Positions 61,465 to 64,000 of a stretch of 64,000 nucleotides of DNA are shown piece after piece; the stretch's first letter is position 1; every line of letters begins with the position of its first letter. Origin of the DNA: DASQFQ01 sp038327685 (lineage in GTDB: Bacteria; Actinomycetota; Thermoleophilia; Solirubrobacterales; Solirubrobacteraceae); contig JBBQLH010000004.1 in the NCBI GenBank assembly GCA_038327685.1, positions 1 through 64,000 of the forward strand, in the 5' to 3' direction. Position numbers and translations under genes: made by a program. The notes below the pieces were generated by a model, which searched no databases, had not been told where the DNA came from, and saw only the letters and a list, made by a program, of their open reading frames with translations.

Positions 61465-61655
61465 GCGAGCAGCACGAGCCGTCCGACGACGGGCTGTCCG
61501 AGGACGAGCTCGACGACCACGACGTCGAGCAACTGCCCGACCGCGAGGCGATGTCCGTCATCCGCGGCGACGTGACGATCCCGCTCGACCCCGACATCGC
61601 GGCCGACGTCCTGCTCGATCAGGACGCCGACGACGAGGACGACTCGACGGGCTGA
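61461..61655 (+). CDS. small acidic LPDRE-family protein, divergent copy
   Basis: This 64-residue, very acidic protein carries the shared block VEQLPDREAMSVI, followed by RGDVTIPLDPDIAADVLLDQ, which aligns with the 'NANVAAPVNAAVAANVLSDN' part of the relatives at 62578 and 62832. The latter's C-terminal Asn/Gln/Ala tail is replaced here by Asp/Glu (DADDEDDSTG). Its GTG overlaps the rmlA stop, so it is translated with rmlA. It could be a leader-like or immunity relative of the tandem proteins. The function is unknown. Confidence 0.7.
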   Translation: MSEQHEPSDDGLSEDELDDHDVEQLPDREAMSVIRGDVTIPLDPDIAADVLLDQDADDEDDSTG

Positions 61656-62320
61656 GCGCGGAGCGCGCGGGCGAGGCGGCGCTCGACCGCCTTGGGCGAC
61701 CGCCCGGCCGCCACGATCGCCCGCTGGCCGCGCCCGCCGGGCTCGTGCAGGACGGCGAGCAGGAGGTGCTCCACGTCGAGCCGGGCGTCGCCGCGCTCGA
61801 CCGCCTCGCGCATCGACTGCTCGAGCACCTCGCGCGTGTTCGGCGAGACCACGGGGTCGCTCGGCCTGCCGGGCAGCGCGATCGCGTCCGGCGGCCCGGC
61901 ACCGCTGCGCACCGCGTCGCAGTTGATGCCGCACGCGTCGAGCGCCGCCCTCACCGGTCCCCGGTCATCGAGCAGCAACCCGAGCAGAAGGTGGTCGGTC
62001 TCGACGCGCGTGGCGCCGAGCTTCGCGGCCTCCGCCTTCGCGCGCCCCACGGCCTGGCGCGCCCGGCCGGCGACGACGAGCCCGTCCTGCCCGCGCTGGG
62101 TGCGACGGGCGTGCTTCGCGTGGGCGGCCTGCTTGGTCACGCCGAGCGCCTCGGCCACCTCGCGCCACGACCAGCCGGCCTCGATCGCCTGGTCGACGTG
62201 CGCCGCCTCGAGCGTGTCCAGCCGCCGGCGCAGCTCGCGCACCGCCGTCAGACCCGCCGCGGGATCGCCCAGCCGCAAGGCGGCGCGGGCCAGCTGCTGC
62301 TCGCCGGGGCGGATGCTCAT
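61619..62320 (-). CDS. HTH and double ClpN-repeat protein
   Basis: This 233-residue protein has residues 25-75 with an HTH (AAHVDQAIEAGWSWREVAEA, then LGVTKQAAHAKHARR). Residues 80-225 carry two Clp N-terminal repeats (AKLGATRVETDHLLLGLLLD and ERGDARLDVEHLLLAVLHEP), the module ClpA/B/C use to receive substrates or adaptors. There is no AAA domain, so it may be a DNA-binding adaptor or regulator linked to Clp proteolysis. Its 3' end overlaps the small acidic gene on the opposite strand by 37 nt. Confidence 0.8.
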   Translation of the reverse strand: MSIRPGEQQLARAALRLGDPAAGLTAVRELRRRLDTLEAAHVDQAIEAGWSWREVAEALGVTKQAAHAKHARRTQRGQDGLVVAGRARQAVGRAKAEAAKLGATRVETDHLLLGLLLDDRGPVRAALDACGINCDAVRSGAGPPDAIALPGRPSDPVVSPNTREVLEQSMREAVERGDARLDVEHLLLAVLHEPGGRGQRAIVAAGRSPKAVERRLARALRAQPVESSSSSAS

Positions 62321-62446
62321 CGCGCGGCTCTACCCGGAGCGGCGCCTCGTCAGGCTCGGTTGACGTTGCCGTCACAGGCGATTGACCCCGGCGCGCCGTG
62401 ATGCACCGCAGGATGCGAGATCGCGGAGCGTTGCCAAGAAACCCGG

Positions 62447-62566
62447 ATACCGGTCAACGCCGCCGTCGCGGCCAACGTCCTGTCGGACAACGCGACCTCG
62501 ATCGCCGACGCGACGCAGAGCGGAGCGATCGACCAGAGCAACGCCCCCGAGACCAACACCCCGTAA
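62447..62566 (+). pseudogene. LPDRE-family remnant (C-terminal part only)
   Basis: The frame reads IPVNAAVAANVLSDNATS, then IADATQSGAIDQSNAPETNTP and TAA at 62564. This matches the C-terminal half of the paralogues at 62578 and 62832, but the N-terminal half with the LPDRE block is replaced by unrelated sequence and no start codon is visible. It lies 11 nt upstream of the next copy, in line with a tandem array that lost one member. Confidence 0.6.
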
Positions 62567-62577
62567 AGGAGATCACC

Positions 62578-62820
62578 ATGGCCGAAGAGATCACCAAGCC
62601 GGAGACCGCCGTCGAGCCCGTCGTCGAGGGCGGCGAGCTGTCGCAGGCCGAGCTGGAGGCGCAGGGCGCCGAGCAGCTCCCCGACCGCGAGCAGATGTCG
62701 CTCGTCAACGCGAACGTCGCAGCACCCGTCAACGTCGCCGCCGCGCTCAACGTCCTCTCGGACAACTCCACCGCGGTCGCGAACGCCGAGCAGAGCTCAA
62801 CCATCGACCAGGCCAACTAG
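62578..62820 (+). CDS. small LPDRE-motif protein, tandem copy A
   Basis: This 80-residue protein has an ideal RBS (AAGGAG, 7 nt spacing). Its N-terminal 45 residues are acidic and helical (ELSQAELEAQGAEQ) and end in the shared LPDREQMSL. The C-terminal 37 residues are free of charge except Asp/Glu at turns (NANVAAPVNVAAALNVLSDN, then STAVANAEQSSTIDQAN). The conserved front with a more variable Ala/Asn/Gln-rich tail resembles a leader-core precursor or a self-assembling amyloid-like segment. Next to another copy and an M50 protease. Confidence 0.75.
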   Translation: MAEEITKPETAVEPVVEGGELSQAELEAQGAEQLPDREQMSLVNANVAAPVNVAAALNVLSDNSTAVANAEQSSTIDQAN

Positions 62821-62831
62821 AGGAGACCAGC

Positions 62832-63059
62832 ATGCCCGACGAGACCACGCAGAAGACCGACCTCGAGAAGACCGAGCTCACGCAGGCGGAGCTCGAGGCC
62901 CAGGGCGCCGAGGAGCTGCCCGACCGCGAGGCGATGTCCCTCATCAACGCGAACGTCGCCGCGCCGGTCAACGCCGCCGTGGCCGCCAACGTGCTGTCCG
63001 ACAACTCGGTCGCCTATGCAAACGCCGAGCAGACGGCCGACATCGATCAGGGCAACTAG
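62832..63059 (+). CDS. small LPDRE-motif protein, tandem copy B
   Basis: This 75-residue paralogue of the upstream gene has ELTQAELEAQGAEELPDREA, then MSLINANVAAPVNAAVAANV and LSDNSVAYANAEQTADIDQG N-terminal to the stop. AGAGGAGACC precedes the ATG, 11 nt after copy A. Identity to copy A is high from TQAELEAQGAE through NVLSDNS and lower at both ends. A strong hairpin follows, so copies A and B form one short transcript before the M50 gene. No Cys occurs, so disulfide or lanthionine chemistry is unlikely. Confidence 0.78.
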   Translation: MPDETTQKTDLEKTELTQAELEAQGAEELPDREAMSLINANVAAPVNAAVAANVLSDNSVAYANAEQTADIDQGN

Positions 63060-63083
63060 CCACATCACGAAGGGGTAGTACCG

Positions 63084-63112
63084 CGGGGCGGCCCTTTTCA
63101 CGGGCCGCCCCG
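63084..63112 (+). terminator. terminator/attenuator between LPDRE genes and M50 gene
   Basis: CGGGGCGGCCC (63084-63094) and GGGCCGCCCCG (63102-63112) form a perfect 11-bp stem with loop TTTTCAC. It ends the small-protein transcript, 24 nt before the protease start, and could let the abundant small proteins be made in excess over the protease. Confidence 0.65.
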
Positions 63113-63136
63113 TGCCGTGCCTGACGTCTCTCTCCC

Positions 63137-64000
63137 ATGACCACGCCTCCGCCGACGAGCCTCCTCGATCCGCCGCCGCACGAGCCGCCGGCCTCGGCGC
63201 CGACGGCGATCGCCCCGCGCCTCGCGGAGGGCATCGAGATGCTCGGCGAGTACGAGGACTCGGGCTTCAAGGAGACGCCGTACATCGCGCGGCGTGCCGA
63301 TGGGCAGACGCTCCAGCTCACCAGGCTGCTCTACAGCGTCGCCTCGAGCGCGGACGGGCAGCGCGACTACGCCGCGATCGCGCAGCGCGTGTCCGACGAC
63401 ATCGGCCGCAAGGTGAGCGCCGACAACGTCCGCTTCCTCGTGGAAAAGAAACTGCGGCCGCTCGGCGTGCTCGCCGCCGCCGACGGGTCGAGCCCCGAGC
63501 TCGAGCGCCCCGACCCGCTGCTCGCCCTGAAGTTCCGCACCGCGGTCGTCCCCGAGGGCTTCACGCGCGTGCTGACGACGATCTTCCGGCCGCTGTTCTG
63601 GCCGCCCGTGCTCGGCCTCATGATCGCCGCGTTCCTCGGGCTCGACGCCTGGCTGTTCCTCCACCACGGCATCGCCCAGGGCCTGCGCCACGCGATCTAC
63701 CAGCCGCTGCTGCTGCTCGGGATGTTCGGCGGCGTCGTGATCGCCACGGCGTTCCACGAGATCGGCCACGCGACCGCGTGCCGCTACGGCGGCGCGAAGC
63801 CGGGCGTCATGGGCGTCGGCATCTACATCGTGTGGCCGGCCTTCTACACCGACGTCACGGACGCCTACCGGCTCGGCCGCCGCGGCCGCCTGCGCACGGA
63901 CCTCGGCGGCATCTACTTCAACGCGATCTTCGCGCTCGCGATGAGCGGGCTGTACGCGCTGACCGGCTTCGAGCCGCTGCTGCTGCTCGTGCTCGTCCAG
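63137..64000 (+). CDS. PqqD-like domain / M50 metalloprotease, 3' end outside window
   Basis: The first 288 residues of a larger protein lie in the window. Residues 30-115 resemble a PqqD-like/winged peptide-recognition domain (LYSVASSADGQRDYAAIAQR, then VSADNVRFLVEKKLRPLGVL). Membrane helices begin near 150. AFHEIGHATACRYGGAKPGV (zinc HExxH at 207-211) is followed by GVGIYIVWPAFYTDVTDAYR, GRRGRLRTDLGGIYFNAIFA. This is the layout of 'putative peptide zinc metalloprotease' M50 proteins in bacteriocin or RiPP-like export loci. Directly downstream of the LPDRE small proteins, it is a candidate maturation protease for them. Confidence 0.85.
   Translation, partial: MTTPPPTSLLDPPPHEPPASAPTAIAPRLAEGIEMLGEYEDSGFKETPYIARRADGQTLQLTRLLYSVASSADGQRDYAAIAQRVSDDIGRKVSADNVRFLVEKKLRPLGVLAAADGSSPELERPDPLLALKFRTAVVPEGFTRVLTTIFRPLFWPPVLGLMIAAFLGLDAWLFLHHGIAQGLRHAIYQPLLLLGMFGGVVIATAFHEIGHATACRYGGAKPGVMGVGIYIVWPAFYTDVTDAYRLGRRGRLRTDLGGIYFNAIFALAMSGLYALTGFEPLLLLVLVQ

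Noticed and set aside
62578..63059. Chaplin, rodlin or curlin identity for the LPDRE proteins
   Set aside because: They lack signal peptides, the chaplin Cys pair and the curlin Q-x-G-x4-N repeat; only the general Asn/Gln/Ala richness is similar.

Overview
The window is 64 kb of very GC-rich DNA with many GTG starts, frequent 4-base stop/start overlaps and actinobacterial-style genes (fused PafBC regulator, WS/DGAT wax-ester synthase, DHA2 exporters, DrrAB exporter, leaderless-looking promoters). It most resembles a chromosome segment of a soil member of the Thermoleophilia (Solirubrobacter/Conexibacter type). That placement is inferred from gene content; no rRNA or other decisive marker is present.

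Layout. 1-5.3 kb: an exported LVIVD-repeat protein followed by decayed genes (phage/plasmid-type primase, histidine-phosphatase tail, a solute-binding protein broken by one in-frame TGA, frameshifted GlcG/HbpS). 5.3-10.8 kb: divergent trkH/trkA for K+ uptake, then a MarR/GbsR-type regulator with a DrrA/DrrB exporter. 10.8-25.9 kb: a mosaic accessory island. It contains two direct copies of a tRNA-Phe 3' half (11.16 and 23.2 kb), a second tRNA 3' half, a short tyrosine recombinase with a duplicated 3' end, a histidine kinase/response regulator pair, NTF2-like proteins, many gene fragments, a chalcogen/arsenic-type cluster (MFS, MBL-fold, ArsR-rhodanese, DUF1059, ArsM-like methyltransferase, DsrE) and a MerR-regulated small-membrane-protein cluster. 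The island ends inside a YnfA-type gene fused abruptly to a sugar ABC permease. 25.9-64 kb: mostly intact housekeeping-like genes. These cover sugar ABC transport with two aldose epimerases, FkbM methyltransferase, AONS-like PLP enzyme, GGDEF/EAL protein, several MFS exporters, GDPD, a PAP2-phosphatidyltransferase fusion, polysaccharide deacetylase, amidohydrolase, SBP-VWA protein, RNase D, WS/DGAT, L,D-transpeptidase, EcsC, YhaM nuclease, PafBC and RmlA. The last 3 kb hold a family of small acidic proteins sharing an LPDRE-x-MS motif, beside a PqqD-like/M50 metalloprotease that runs off the window.

The two strongest leads are these. First, the ArsM-like methyltransferase at 21.7-22.5 kb has an in-frame TGA exactly where the family has its As-binding cysteine. 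A hairpin with a bulged U and a G-containing loop follows the TGA, so it may be a selenoprotein. A second methyltransferase (TGA at 18383) and the solute-binding protein (TGA at 4123-4125) also show single in-frame TGAs. Second, the tandem LPDRE proteins plus M50 protease look like a peptide-precursor/processing locus. Neither is proven by this sequence alone.
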